64,000 nucleotides of DNA from Candidatus Altimarinota bacterium (GCA_028281045.1 JANQKP010000001.1:215026-279025); one strand, 5' to 3'; shown: positions 18,656 to 27,951, counted from the stretch's first letter. The notes: generated from the sequence alone by a model not told the origin. Numbers and translations are program-made.

Positions 18656-21097
18656 TTAGCTCAGTACCTTTTTCTTATGATGATAAAAGAAGTGAGCAAA
18701 CACAAGCGAAATGATTAGCACCCAAATCGCTTCCGGTCCGGTTTCATCGGTTTGAGGAAGATTTGAAAGTTGCTGATCTAAGATGTTGTTATTAAAGTCT
18801 CCAGTAAATACAGGAGCGGTTGGCGTTGGAATCGTTACCAGTGGGCTATCTGGAGCAGAAGCGTAAATCCCTTCTCCACCAGGAATCACAGCCACATTAT
18901 TAGAGAAGTTTGAAATCTCTTGTCCGTTGATATCCAGCGCTACCACGGCAAAGTGGTAAGGTAATCCGTTAATAAGATCGTTTACATTTACCGTAGTCGC
19001 GTTATTCGCGGTCACAATAAAGTCACTGTATTGTCCTTCTGCAGTTCCAAAGTAAACTTTGTAGAAGAACGCACGGGCTCCAGCAAATGGAGTCCAAGAT
19101 AAGGTCACTCCCCCATTTTGAGACACCGCTTGAAGCTGCTGTGTATTAATTGGAGTTGGAGTGGCTACGACTGGTGCCTCCGGAGTCACCGCAAGGGTTG
19201 TACTACGTACAGCACTTTCAAGTCCATTTACATCTACCGCGGTCACCGCGAAGAAGTACTGAACGTCGTTATTTAAATCTGTAATGGTTGCTGTGGTACG
19301 GTTTCCATCAGCTTCTAAGAAATCTGAAAGATTATCAAAGGCAGCGCCATAATAAACGCGATATTTATCAATCGCGGTATTATGCGTTACCGCGTTCCAC
19401 ACAAGGGTTACTTCTGAGTCTGCAGAAGCTGCATTTACTCCAGTCACTTGAGCCGGAGAAACAGCGGCTTGAGTTTGTACAAGCAGTGAACCTTGGTTTA
19501 GTTTTTCAGTTTTATTTGAAAGGGCATCGATTAGAATCAGGTCTACCGGGAAAGTTCCGGCTGTATTTGGAACAGAGAACGTTCCTTCATACGTTCCAGG
19601 AATGCTTTCAATCAGAACTTCTTCTACACCTTGAATGCGTACTTTAGCTTCAGAAAGATTTGGTTCTGATTCTGCCGTAATCGTCACGCGATCTCCTGGC
19701 AGAAGTGTTCCATCTGGAGTGATTTCAAACTGATTCACTACAGGAGCAATAGTATCGATATTAACCGTAATCGATTTACTCACTTCTCCTTGGTCACTCA
19801 TCACATAAAGGGTATGAGGTCCACTAGAAAGCCCTTGAGCTTGGTAAGTAAAGAATCCATCTCCGTCGGTTTCAGTGTCTCCAATTTTGGTATCGTTATC
19901 GAATACTTTCAGATTAATGAAAGCATCTCCTTTACCGGTAATCACCACAGAAGAGTTAGCGAGTTCTGCTCCATCTCCTGGAGTTTTAATTTCAAGATCA
20001 TCAGACGTTGGTGAAGTCACCACCGCTTGTTCTGGCACTACTTCTAGGTTGTGTTCTCCAGAAATCTTGAAGTCGTTCTTATCAAAAATCTGCACCACTT
20101 GGTTTCCTAGCTTAGAAAACTGAAGTGCTAGATTAAATGTGAATTCTCCTTGATCAGAAGCTTTAAACGTATATTCTCCATTACTTGGAAGAACAGCGTT
20201 TTCATCTTCTGGAATAGAGATCAGAATGCTTCCGGTATAGTTCTTGGCCGTGTTTCCATCTGTATCTACCGCTCTTACAGTCATGGTTAGCTCATCGCTC
20301 ACTTTTACCGTAGAAGGTAGATCTGTAATTTCAAAACGATCCACAGGACCTGGAATCACATCTATTTGTCCTTGTCCGATATCTGCCTTAAACAGATTCG
20401 CCCCAAGAAGACTCGTAATAGATTCTTCTTTCGCAGGTGCCATAAACACCACTTCGTTTCTATCAGTCAGTACTTTACCAGCGGTAAGGTCAAAAGCAGT
20501 TAGCGTTGAAATTCCTGGGAACTTAGAAGTGATCTTAAAGTTCGCACGTCCATCCGTATCCGTTTTACCATCGGCAAGTGGTGTAATATCATCTTCACCA
20601 CGTGAAGAGATCAGTTTCACCTGATGATCTGAAATAGGATTACGATATGCATCGTAAAGCGTCACCGTTGCAAAAGTCTTTTCATTTCCATCAGCATCTA
20701 CAATTTCTTCCGTTACGGTAATTAGAGACTGAGTTTCAGAAACTTCATCGGCAAAAACCATGAAAGCAGATGAAGGAGAAACTTCGTCACTACCTGGGAA
20801 AGTAGCACTAACGGTGTAACGACCAGCGACTTTAGTCTGATGTCCAAAAAGATCTGCGGCAGCAATACCTTCAAGGTCTGCTTCTGCAGGAATACGGATC
20901 ACAGAACCGTCTGCTTTTTCTACAAGAAAAGTCAGGCTCTGATTCGGGTTAAGGAGTGAGGTTGAAAGCTCAGTCGCAAATCCAGCTACGGTATCTTTAC
21001 CGTAAGCACGGATCGGTAGGTCTGCCATTGCACTAGGAAGTGCGGCTCCTAAGAGAGTCGAAATTCCAACCGTTAGAGATAAAATCTTTTTGAACAT
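18656..21097 (-). CDS. Cell-surface protein with Ig-like and FnIII domains and LPQTD sorting-like tail
   Basis: The 813-residue exported protein has a signal peptide at about 1-26 ending ALPSAMA. Several Ig-like/Big-type domains follow (for example VTLYDAYRNPISDHQVKLIS and GDAFINLKVFDNDTKIGDTE), then two fibronectin type III repeats near 545-740. The C-terminus reads LPQTDETGPE, a hydrophobic helix, and HHKKKVLS. This is the architecture of a sortase-anchored protein, though the fifth residue is Asp rather than the usual Gly. Adhesion or host contact is a reasonable inference. No sortase is in the window. The gene has its own promoter at 21125-21153. Confidence 0.8.
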   Translation of the reverse strand: MFKKILSLTVGISTLLGAALPSAMADLPIRAYGKDTVAGFATELSTSLLNPNQSLTFLVEKADGSVIRIPAEADLEGIAAADLFGHQTKVAGRYTVSATFPGSDEVSPSSAFMVFADEVSETQSLITVTEEIVDADGNEKTFATVTLYDAYRNPISDHQVKLISSRGEDDITPLADGKTDTDGRANFKITSKFPGISTLTAFDLTAGKVLTDRNEVVFMAPAKEESITSLLGANLFKADIGQGQIDVIPGPVDRFEITDLPSTVKVSDELTMTVRAVDTDGNTAKNYTGSILISIPEDENAVLPSNGEYTFKASDQGEFTFNLALQFSKLGNQVVQIFDKNDFKISGEHNLEVVPEQAVVTSPTSDDLEIKTPGDGAELANSSVVITGKGDAFINLKVFDNDTKIGDTETDGDGFFTYQAQGLSSGPHTLYVMSDQGEVSKSITVNIDTIAPVVNQFEITPDGTLLPGDRVTITAESEPNLSEAKVRIQGVEEVLIESIPGTYEGTFSVPNTAGTFPVDLILIDALSNKTEKLNQGSLLVQTQAAVSPAQVTGVNAASADSEVTLVWNAVTHNTAIDKYRVYYGAAFDNLSDFLEADGNRTTATITDLNNDVQYFFAVTAVDVNGLESAVRSTTLAVTPEAPVVATPTPINTQQLQAVSQNGGVTLSWTPFAGARAFFYKVYFGTAEGQYSDFIVTANNATTVNVNDLINGLPYHFAVVALDINGQEISNFSNNVAVIPGGEGIYASAPDSPLVTIPTPTAPVFTGDFNNNILDQQLSNLPQTDETGPEAIWVLIISLVFAHFFYHHKKKVLS

Positions 21098-21124
21098 GGT
21101 TTTTGTTTTTATTTAAATCATATT

Positions 21125-21153
21125 ATTATACCAAAAATGGGCCCAAAATTCAA
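21125..21153 (-). promoter_or_regulatory. Promoter of the surface-protein gene
   Basis: On the minus strand TTGAAT (21148-21153), 17-bp spacer with GGGCCCATTTTTGG, TATAAT (21125-21130). The spacer sequence is nearly the same as in the promoters at 54596 and 55472. Confidence 0.85.
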
Positions 21154-21293
21154 TGGTTATGGGCTGTATTAAGCTACAAAACAGGCTTATGTCAATTCCT
21201 TTTAAAAAGCGTTAAAAACTCTTTATTGCACAAAAATTGTACTCATGTTAAACTAGGGCACGAAAAACAAAAATAAAACTAACATCATATATC

Positions 21294-21695
21294 ATGCCAT
21301 TAGGATCATCTCCTTCTTCAAACGATCAAGACCTGTTCATTGGAACCACTTTTGCCATTGGTCAAGATCAGCCCCACCTCCAAGCCCTATTTGAAGCTAA
21401 AGCTCCCGGATATCGGGAAGAGCCTCAGTCTTTAGTCTTATCTGAAGACGATGTTAGAGGATGGCTACAATCAGGGGCTAAAATTGGTGAAATTGAAGCG
21501 CTGCTAACAGAAGGATTCCTCTTGGATGCCTCTTATAACGTAGATAAAACCCGCGCTCGCCTAGCTCAAATCGCACTAGGATTAAATGGAGATGCGCAAA
21601 TGGGTGGCATCGCTCTCACTATCGATGAAGAAAGCCTGGGAGGCTATGTTCCAGTTCACGAAAGCGATATTGGAGAAGCTACTTTAACAGGATAA
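21294..21695 (+). CDS. Hypothetical 133-residue protein
   Basis: This is a small acidic soluble protein without signal peptide or membrane segment. The middle (LSEDDVRGWLQSGAKIGEIEALLTEGFLLD) looks helical, and the end is beta-like. No family is recognised. A possible promoter is TTGCAC (21226-21231), 17 bp, then TAAACT with an extended TGT. The 3' end overlaps the end of prmC by 17 bp on the opposite strand, so its last codons are constrained by both genes. The clean reading frame and the promoter support a real gene. Confidence 0.55.
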   Translation: MPLGSSPSSNDQDLFIGTTFAIGQDQPHLQALFEAKAPGYREEPQSLVLSEDDVRGWLQSGAKIGEIEALLTEGFLLDASYNVDKTRARLAQIALGLNGDAQMGGIALTIDEESLGGYVPVHESDIGEATLTG

Positions 21696-22515
21696 TTCTC
21701 GCCTGACCCGTTGCAGATATCTGCCCAACCACCTTGTAATCTGCAAGGTGCCTCTCTAATTTTTCTACTTGAAATTCAAAGAGCTCAAACGCTGCCATAT
21801 CAGGCTTAAGCGTCTTGAGTTCTTTTAGCAATTCTTTATATAAATCCATTCCATCGTCACCCCCATACAAGGCAACATCTGGTTCATAATCAGTGGAAGG
21901 ATGAAGTTCAAACTGCCTTGGAATGTAAGGAAGGTTGGCCGTAAGGATAATAATTTCATCCTTTTTAGGCTTCAAATCCACTTTTTCAAGCAGATTAGAC
22001 TGAATGAACTCAATTCGACTTGAAACCCCATGTTTTTTTGCGTTGAATTTAGCTATTTTAAGCGCTTTTTTGGAAATATCTATACCAATACCCCTCACCT
22101 TCTTACATTGGCTTAAAACCGCAATAGGAATACACCCAGAACCAGTTCCTATATCTACTAGAGTAACTTTCTTATTTTTATAGTCTTCTTTTATGGCTCT
22201 TACCACTTCTTCTACTAGAAGCTCTGTGTCTGGGCGTGGAATAAGCACATGCTTACTGACCTTAAAATCTAAGAAGTAAAACTCCTTATGACCCGTTATA
22301 TAAGCTACTGGAACGCCTGATTTTCGCTTAAGAATAAGCTTTTTGTATCTATGCAAAGGCCAAAAAGAAACGTGATTATTATCATGAGTCAAAAGAAAGG
22401 TGGCCTCTTTCTTAAGCACATGCGCTAAAAGCACCTCCGCGTCTAAACGTGGAGATGAGCTGGAGGATCTGGACAAGGTTTCTGTTCCCCACTCCAGGAG
22501 CTCTTTAATTAGCAT
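21679..22515 (-). CDS. prmC: Release factor glutamine methyltransferase PrmC
   Basis: PrmC methylates the glutamine of the GGQ motif in release factors using S-adenosylmethionine. The 278-residue length is typical. The SAM-binding motif is DIGTGSGCIPIAVL, and the active-site motif is NLPYIPR, a variant of NPPY common in CPR. The N-terminal helical domain precedes YITGHKEFYFLDF. Its substrate RF1 is encoded at 8.3 kb, so the usual prfA-prmC pairing is broken. Its start lies two bases after the stop of the upstream gene, suggesting co-transcription from 23372-23400. Confidence 0.93.
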   Translation of the reverse strand: MLIKELLEWGTETLSRSSSSSPRLDAEVLLAHVLKKEATFLLTHDNNHVSFWPLHRYKKLILKRKSGVPVAYITGHKEFYFLDFKVSKHVLIPRPDTELLVEEVVRAIKEDYKNKKVTLVDIGTGSGCIPIAVLSQCKKVRGIGIDISKKALKIAKFNAKKHGVSSRIEFIQSNLLEKVDLKPKKDEIIILTANLPYIPRQFELHPSTDYEPDVALYGGDDGMDLYKELLKELKTLKPDMAAFELFEFQVEKLERHLADYKVVGQISATGQARIILLK

Positions 22516-22517
22516 AA

Positions 22518-23345
22518 TTATTGTTGTTCAGTATCTTCTGATACGTGGTTAGCCAGCTCAACCATAAGTGGTCCAAGCTGATCAATATTCTTAGAAACAG
22601 GTTGTTTTTCAGAAACCACACGACCAATGTCCATACGAGTTGTACCGTTAGTCGCTGGGCGACCATCAGCCATCTCACCTCCGTCTGGATTGATCAGGTG
22701 AAGGAATTTCCAATCATCACCCTCTTTATAGGCAATGAAAACTCTTCTTTCATCATATAGATAATCAGGAATAGCAAGTCCCTCTGTAGAACCTACCCCT
22801 TGAACATAATGTACACGAGCTTGATCTAGATCAACAATGTGTTGATTAGGACATGAAAGCACCATTAGATCGCTTGCCCCTTGTTCAAGTAGATAATTTA
22901 GTCTAAAAGTCAGGTTTTTTTCACGAGCTGCATAAACTTGAGCTTGTTCATATTTAGCCTGATCCTCTAGTAGTTCAGCCACTTCAGGACGAGCTAAAAA
23001 GTCATCTCTTTCCTGCTTAATTCTATCAACTTTTTGAGTTAATTCCGCATACTCACTTGATTGTCTTACACCAGGCTGATCATGATTAGCATCTACAAAA
23101 GCCTGAACCTCTTGGCGAGCTGCAGCAATTCTAGAAGCAAAATGCTTTTGCCAATTTATAACATCTTTCCCTAAATCTCCTGAGGCAACCATGGGCTCAA
23201 CCACAGGACTATCGTCCCTCAAATTAGGGAACTGAAGTAAGTCACCTCCATCTTCACCATTTAAAGGTAAGGCATATTGGCGTCTTTCAGGAGTATCTCT
23301 ATCTGAATCAAAGATATTCGCTGTGTTTGCATCGGGGTTTGACAT
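22518..23345 (-). CDS. Hypothetical 275-residue protein
   Basis: No family is recognised. It is acidic and soluble, with a disordered N-terminus rich in Asp/Asn, a coiled-coil-like helix around residues 60-130 (AAARQEVQAF, TQKVDRIKQERDDF), and a beta-rich C-terminal half containing YKEGDDWKFLHLINPDGG. No signal peptide is present. It has a near-consensus promoter at 23372-23400 that lies within the 3' end of the preceding gene, and it is followed directly by prmC, which it may co-express. Confidence 0.6.
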   Translation of the reverse strand: MSNPDANTANIFDSDRDTPERRQYALPLNGEDGGDLLQFPNLRDDSPVVEPMVASGDLGKDVINWQKHFASRIAAARQEVQAFVDANHDQPGVRQSSEYAELTQKVDRIKQERDDFLARPEVAELLEDQAKYEQAQVYAAREKNLTFRLNYLLEQGASDLMVLSCPNQHIVDLDQARVHYVQGVGSTEGLAIPDYLYDERRVFIAYKEGDDWKFLHLINPDGGEMADGRPATNGTTRMDIGRVVSEKQPVSKNIDQLGPLMVELANHVSEDTEQQ

Positions 23346-23371
23346 AGGGCATAAATTATTGTATCGTATAT

Positions 23372-23400
23372 ATTATACGTCTAATTTAGCTTGCTGTCAA
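23372..23400 (-). promoter_or_regulatory. Consensus promoter for the 275-residue protein and prmC
   Basis: On the minus strand TTGACA (23395-23400), 17-bp spacer, TATAAT (23372-23377). The -35 element lies in the last codons of the upstream 3D-domain gene. Confidence 0.85.
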
Positions 23401-24861
23401 GTCCTTGGCCCCAAATAAATTATTCAAAATTCGGCGTGTTTTAGGCCCTACTCTACCCGCTCCTGTGTCATATTCACTGGCAATAATGCCATTTTCGAGC
23501 TGGAATTTAAGCAGTGCTTTCTTGGTTTTTTGGCCAAAGTAAGCCGTATTTAGGCCTTTTGGCAGGTATCCTTTTTCTATTAAAAGATCCTGTAATTTCT
23601 TCACTTCTTGGCCGCTATCGTAGATATCCATATTAGCTAAAATTTGGGGTTTTATAGGCTCTCCTTCCACAGGAAGTGAGGCAAATTCTATGGTGCGAGA
23701 AGCTCCTTCTTCTAGAGCGAGTTCTTCTAAGCTAGGCAAGGCCTTATTAGAGGGGGTCCAAGCCTGTTTTTCCATAGGGAAATCGTTCATCACGGTAATG
23801 CGCTTATTGATCGCATTTTGAAGCGTGTCATGGGTCTTTTTACCGTAGAATCCGGCTCCTTTATCCCATTCGCTTTTAATCACCCCATGATCTAATTGAA
23901 AGTCGTAAACCGCGTCTATGGTAATCGCATCATATTTTCCATGAATTTCACCTCTGTAATACCCCATTTCCCACAGCATTTGTTGCAAGGTTTCTACCTC
24001 GTCCCCAGAACTGCGCTTTCCAAGTCCAGAAGCAAGTAAAGTTCTATTTTGCTCTAGACGCTTAATTTCTTTGCGTACGACCTTATTATAGTCTTCAAGT
24101 AGCACTTTGAGTTTTGCCCTTGTTTTAGGGCCAAAGTGGCCTGCCCCAGCGCTATTTGCACTAGAAATCACGCCTTCTGAGGTCTGGAATAAAACCAGAG
24201 AATCTTTGGTGATTTTCCCAAAGGTTCCAGTAATTGGTCCATTATAATACCCTAGGCTCGTCAAAGCCTCTTGAAGGGCTTTGATGTCTTTCTTGGCTGA
24301 ACCCGTTGAAATGTCTTTTTTAAAGACTTGTGGATTCTGAATTCTTCTATTTAATAACTTGGCTGGCATTTGACTAGAAACCCAGCTGTAATCTAGGCCA
24401 GGTTCTACTTGATGCGGATTCCAAAAAACCTCCCCTTCTACCAGGCGAGCTCCCCAGTTTAGGGCTCTAGCTAGCCCTTCTTCACCGTGCCCCATCCAAA
24501 CATCAATACGGTCATAATTTTTACGAGCGAGTATAGCGCCTCCACGATCATGCACCTCCCCTACTCCAAGCCCTGGAATCCTGACACGGGTTCCAAACGG
24601 GTAGCTTTTAGGGGCAGCAATCATTCCAACGTAAACCTCGGTACCATCGGCCCCATTGGTTCCACGTCCATTTAAAATAATATCTGCCTGGTAAGAACCA
24701 CGAATATAAACCGATTGATTCGGCAGCGGCGAATAGTAGGCGGTAACAAGAATCATCTGCTTTTGACCTGGCACCTTAGAAATATTGGCCATGGCTTGTG
24801 GAACCATAGACATAAGAGTCATCAAAGTAGCCAGTAATGTGCTTTTTATTTTTATTTTCAT
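23386..24861 (-). CDS. Exported 3D-domain protein with three peptidoglycan-binding repeats
   Basis: This 491-residue protein has a signal peptide at about 1-25 (ending AMA). A 3D (Asp-Asp-Asp) domain at about 35-150 carries YPFGTRVRIPGLG, HDRGGAI and DRIDVWMG, the three aspartates of the RlpA/MltA-like double-psi barrel. Three PG_binding_1-type repeats follow, each with a LQxxLxxxGYY start and FGxxTxxALxxFQ core. It is expected to bind and remodel peptidoglycan at the cell wall. A possible promoter, TTGCTT-17-TACAAT with AGG before the -10, is at 24890-24918. Enzyme type (transglycosylase or other) is not certain. Confidence 0.85.
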   Translation of the reverse strand: MKIKIKSTLLATLMTLMSMVPQAMANISKVPGQKQMILVTAYYSPLPNQSVYIRGSYQADIILNGRGTNGADGTEVYVGMIAAPKSYPFGTRVRIPGLGVGEVHDRGGAILARKNYDRIDVWMGHGEEGLARALNWGARLVEGEVFWNPHQVEPGLDYSWVSSQMPAKLLNRRIQNPQVFKKDISTGSAKKDIKALQEALTSLGYYNGPITGTFGKITKDSLVLFQTSEGVISSANSAGAGHFGPKTRAKLKVLLEDYNKVVRKEIKRLEQNRTLLASGLGKRSSGDEVETLQQMLWEMGYYRGEIHGKYDAITIDAVYDFQLDHGVIKSEWDKGAGFYGKKTHDTLQNAINKRITVMNDFPMEKQAWTPSNKALPSLEELALEEGASRTIEFASLPVEGEPIKPQILANMDIYDSGQEVKKLQDLLIEKGYLPKGLNTAYFGQKTKKALLKFQLENGIIASEYDTGAGRVGPKTRRILNNLFGAKDLTAS

Positions 24862-24889
24862 GTTTTAAGCCTTCCCCAAGGCTAGGTGC

Positions 24890-24918
24890 ATTGTACCTTA
24901 AAAGCCCTAAAAAAGCAA
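24890..24918 (-). promoter_or_regulatory. Putative promoter of the 3D-domain gene
   Basis: On the minus strand TTGCTT (24913-24918), 17-bp spacer with GGGCTTTTAAGG, TACAAT (24890-24895). The spacer resembles the shared promoter form. Confidence 0.6.
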
Positions 24919-24973
24919 ACGATGTGAACAAAAAAATAATACATATTATTTATGCATTATTTTACCTATATAT

Positions 24974-24987
24974 TGAACAAATTTTTT
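24974..24987. repeat. TGAACAAATTTTTT element after the M24 peptidase gene
   Basis: The copy is identical to 8264-8277 and lies just past the peptidase stop on the minus strand, as the other sits just past prfA. GAACAAA and TTTGTAC arms form an imperfect inverted repeat. Confidence 0.5.
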
Positions 24988-24993
24988 GTACAA

Positions 24994-26034
24994 CTATTTT
25001 GGACTCTTTGTGAGCTGCTCCACCTTTCCTTTTTCGTTGATATAAACCATATCTTCAATGCGCACTCCACCAAGGTGATCTAAATAAATCCCAGGCTCTA
25101 TAGTAAACACCATACCAGGCTGTATTTTTTCTTTACTGCGCCCGCCTACGTGTGGAGCTTCGTGCACCTCAAGGCCAACGCCGTGGCCCGTGCTGTGTCC
25201 AAAGCGATCTCCGTATCCAGCTTCTATAATAATGTCTCTGGCGACTTTATCTATATCACCACAAGTCTTCCCTACTTTTATAGCTTTAATGGCCTCTGTG
25301 TTCGCCTTAAGCACAATGTCATAAAGCTCCTGCTCTTTCTTGCTTGGCTTGCTTAAATAAATCATACGGGTCATGTCCGTAGCATATCCTTTATAGGTAA
25401 TTCCCATATCTAAAAGAATAGGCTCCCCTTTCTTGAGCTTATTTTTAGGCTGTTTTATATGGTGTACATCCGCGGTGTCTTTTCCAAAACAAATGATTGC
25501 TGGAAAAGAAAAGTCATCTGCCCCAAGCTTTCTAGCGATAGAAAGTAGGTTCCATTCCATTTCATCTTCGGTTTGCCCTACTTTTACGGTCTTTTTAAAT
25601 TGAGCCAGAAGCTTATCGGTCATCTTGCAGGCCTCTTTCATAATCTTAATCTCTTCTTTGTCTTTAATGATTCTTTGAGCTTCTACCACTCCAGAAACAT
25701 CCACTAGTTTTATTCCTTTTAAGGCTTTTTTATAACGCTTTAGATCTCCTGCGGAGATATCTTCTTCTTCAATCCCCAGGTTTTTTACTTTTCCAATCAG
25801 TTTTTTAAGCCCTTGAGTCTGGTCGTAAATCTCAACGCCACGGGGCAATTGTTTTTTACCACTACGGAAATATCTAAAATCTGTGACCAGGTAAGCTTTT
25901 TTAGGCGTCACAAAAAGGCGCCCATTACTTCCTACAAAGTTAGATAAGTAACGAACATTATAAGGATTAGAAATTAAGGCAGCTCCCACTTTCTTAGAGC
26001 GGAGAGCAGCCTGTAATTTTTTAATTCTTTTCAT
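24994..26034 (-). CDS. M24-family Xaa-Pro aminopeptidase/dipeptidase
   Basis: This 346-residue metallopeptidase has the creatinase-like N-terminal domain and a pita-bread catalytic domain. Metal-ligand motifs are visible: LDMGITYKGYATDMTR (two Asp), GHSTGHGVGLEVHEAP (His), FTIEPGIYL (Glu) and GGVRIEDM (Glu). It removes N-terminal residues next to proline or cleaves X-Pro dipeptides; PepP and PepQ cannot be separated reliably. It likely serves peptide recycling in the cytoplasm, since no signal peptide is present. The start follows the stop of the 102-residue gene by 3 bp. Confidence 0.9.
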   Translation of the reverse strand: MKRIKKLQAALRSKKVGAALISNPYNVRYLSNFVGSNGRLFVTPKKAYLVTDFRYFRSGKKQLPRGVEIYDQTQGLKKLIGKVKNLGIEEEDISAGDLKRYKKALKGIKLVDVSGVVEAQRIIKDKEEIKIMKEACKMTDKLLAQFKKTVKVGQTEDEMEWNLLSIARKLGADDFSFPAIICFGKDTADVHHIKQPKNKLKKGEPILLDMGITYKGYATDMTRMIYLSKPSKKEQELYDIVLKANTEAIKAIKVGKTCGDIDKVARDIIIEAGYGDRFGHSTGHGVGLEVHEAPHVGGRSKEKIQPGMVFTIEPGIYLDHLGGVRIEDMVYINEKGKVEQLTKSPK

Positions 26035-26037
26035 AGA

Positions 26038-26346
26038 TTAGTAAACGTCGTTTCCTTCTGAGATTTCTTCCCAAGCGGCCTCCATCACCTGCTGACGATA
26101 CGCCTGAATAAAAGGTGCCCATCCCTCCAGCTGAGCTTCTGCCATGGCCTGTTGATCCTCTAGGCTAGGAATAGGACCTCTTTCAACAACAGCAAGAACT
26201 CTTTGGCGACTATCGTGAGGCAGTGACACAAGAATGTCAGCGATGCTAATTTCTTGTGGCGATAAACCAAGAACTGCTGCCTTTTCATGCATTCTCTTTT
26301 GTTCTTGTTCAAATTCGGTGTCGGTATACGTCAATACGCTTGTCAT
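26038..26346 (-). CDS. Hypothetical 102-residue protein
   Basis: A small acidic helical protein without membrane segment or signal peptide. It is Gln/Glu-rich, with LSPQEISIADILVSLPHDSRQRVLAVVERG in the middle. No family is recognised. It precedes the M24 peptidase with a 3-bp gap, so the two probably share a transcript. The leader carries GCCCTCT followed by an A-rich stretch rather than a Shine-Dalgarno. Confidence 0.55.
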   Translation of the reverse strand: MTSVLTYTDTEFEQEQKRMHEKAAVLGLSPQEISIADILVSLPHDSRQRVLAVVERGPIPSLEDQQAMAEAQLEGWAPFIQAYRQQVMEAAWEEISEGNDVY

Positions 26347-26425
26347 TTTTTAATTTTTTAGAGGGCTAAAATAACTTCACGTATATAAATTTACCTTAGA
26401 AAAACGGAAAGTCAACTTCAATAAG

Positions 26426-26454
26426 TTGGCAAAAATGCGGTCTTTATATAGACT
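26426..26454 (+). promoter_or_regulatory. Putative promoter of the purC-purE-purB operon
   Basis: TTGGCA (26426-26431), 17-bp spacer, TAGACT (26449-26454). The start would fall about 26 nt before the purC ATG. No purine riboswitch structure is visible in this short leader. Confidence 0.6.
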
Positions 26455-26486
26455 CAAATTACTTCATTTTTAACCCCTCATAAAAA

Positions 26487-27461
26487 ATGGCTAATCACGA
26501 TTTAATTGCACAAAATCTTAAGAATACCCTAACTGATGCCGGCTCTTTTACTGGTGTAAACCACGTATATAAAGGAAAGGTACGTGACATGTATGAAAAA
26601 GACGGTAAAAAGATTTTCATTACGACAGATCGCCAAAGTGCTTTCGATCGTGTGCTTGCTGCTGTTCCATTTAAAGGAGCGGTACTCAACCAATTCTCTG
26701 AGTTCTGGTTCAATCAAATCGAAGACATCATTCCAAATCATATGATTGCTCTTCCAGATCCAAATGTGATGGTAGCTAAACCAGTAAAAATCTTCCCAGT
26801 AGAAGTAGTGGTGCGTGGTTACATCACAGGAACCACAAGTACTTCAGCTTGGACTAACTATGAAAAGGGTGAACGTCTTTTCTGTGGAGTTCAGCTTCCA
26901 GAAGGAATAGTGAAGAATCAGAAATTCGATGAACCAATCATTACTCCAACCACAAAAGACGAAGAGCATGATGAAAAAATCTCTAGAGAAGAAATCATTG
27001 CTCAAGGTCTTGTACCAGAAGAAAAATACGAAATCATTGAAAAGGCAGCGCTGGCTATTTTCAAACGCGGACAAGAGATCGCTGCTGAAAAAGGATTCAT
27101 TCTTGTGGACACTAAATATGAATTCGGCGAAGACGAAGATGGAAACATCATCATCGCTGACGAAGTGCACACTCCAGACTCATCTCGCTTCTGGGTAGCC
27201 GACTCTTATGAAGAACGCTTCGCAGCGGGGCAAGAACCAGAAAGCTTCGATAAAGAATTCCTACGCCTATGGTTTAAAGAAAACTGTGACCCATACAATG
27301 ATGAAACCCTGCCTGAAGCACCAGAAGAACTCATCATTAAACTTTCTGGTAAATACATTGATATTTACGAAACGATTACCGGACAAGAATTCAACTACGA
27401 TGCGGATAAAAATGTCGTAGAACGTATTCAAGAAAATTTAGATAGCTATTTTTCTAGCTAG
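26487..27461 (+). CDS. purC: SAICAR synthetase
   Basis: This enzyme condenses CAIR with aspartate using ATP, in purine synthesis. The 324-residue product has the N-terminal YKGKVRDMYEKDGKKIFITTDRQSAFD, the PVEVVVRGYITGTTSTSAW catalytic stretch, the PIITPTTKDEEHDEKIS loop and LVDTKYEFGEDEDGNIIIADEVHTPDSSRFW near the end, all hallmarks of PurC. It is first of purC-purE-purB, three consecutive-step enzymes in order of use. The leader has TAACCCCTC and then A-rich sequence, with no Shine-Dalgarno. Confidence 0.96.
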   Translation: MANHDLIAQNLKNTLTDAGSFTGVNHVYKGKVRDMYEKDGKKIFITTDRQSAFDRVLAAVPFKGAVLNQFSEFWFNQIEDIIPNHMIALPDPNVMVAKPVKIFPVEVVVRGYITGTTSTSAWTNYEKGERLFCGVQLPEGIVKNQKFDEPIITPTTKDEEHDEKISREEIIAQGLVPEEKYEIIEKAALAIFKRGQEIAAEKGFILVDTKYEFGEDEDGNIIIADEVHTPDSSRFWVADSYEERFAAGQEPESFDKEFLRLWFKENCDPYNDETLPEAPEELIIKLSGKYIDIYETITGQEFNYDADKNVVERIQENLDSYFSS

Positions 27462-27501
27462 TTGTTAAACTATTTTTACTTCCTAAACTTAACTAAACAT
27501 C

Positions 27502-27951
27502 ATGAAAGTTGTTTTCTTACTAGGATCTAAAGTCGATCAAGATCACGCCGCCAAGATGGTGGACCTAATCGAGCCTTTTGGCGTTGAAACAGAAGTTTAT
27601 GTAGCTTCTGCTCACAAAGTTCCAGAACTTGTAATGGACATTGTGAATGATTACGACGGCAAAGACGAAGAAATTGTTTACATCACTTGTGCAGGACGCT
27701 CAAACGGGCTTTCTGGAGTGGTTGGAGCTATTTCTAAAAACCCTGTTATTGCCTGCCCACCATTCAAAGACAAGGCAGACTACCTGGTGAATATCCATTC
27801 TTCTACCATGTACCCAAGTAATACACCAGCTATGGTAGTGGTGGACCCTCAAAATGCAGCGCATGCTGCGCTTCGCATCCTTGGACTTGTAAATAAAGAT
27901 CTTCAAAAGAAGGTTGAGCAACATATTCAAGACGTTAAAGACGCATTCTAA
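27502..27951 (+). CDS. purE: Class II AIR carboxylase (PurE)
   Basis: It makes CAIR from AIR. The 149-residue product has the N-terminal FLLGSKVDQDH and SAHKVPE phosphate/ring-binding motifs. The middle motif AGRSNGLSGVVGA and VIACPP match class II PurE, known from Treponema and from animal PAICS, rather than the bacterial class I motif AGGAAHLPG. Class II enzymes use CO2 directly and need no PurK; none is seen nearby. It lies between purC and purB, and its TAA overlaps the purB ATG by one base (TAATG). Confidence 0.88.
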   Translation: MKVVFLLGSKVDQDHAAKMVDLIEPFGVETEVYVASAHKVPELVMDIVNDYDGKDEEIVYITCAGRSNGLSGVVGAISKNPVIACPPFKDKADYLVNIHSSTMYPSNTPAMVVVDPQNAAHAALRILGLVNKDLQKKVEQHIQDVKDAF

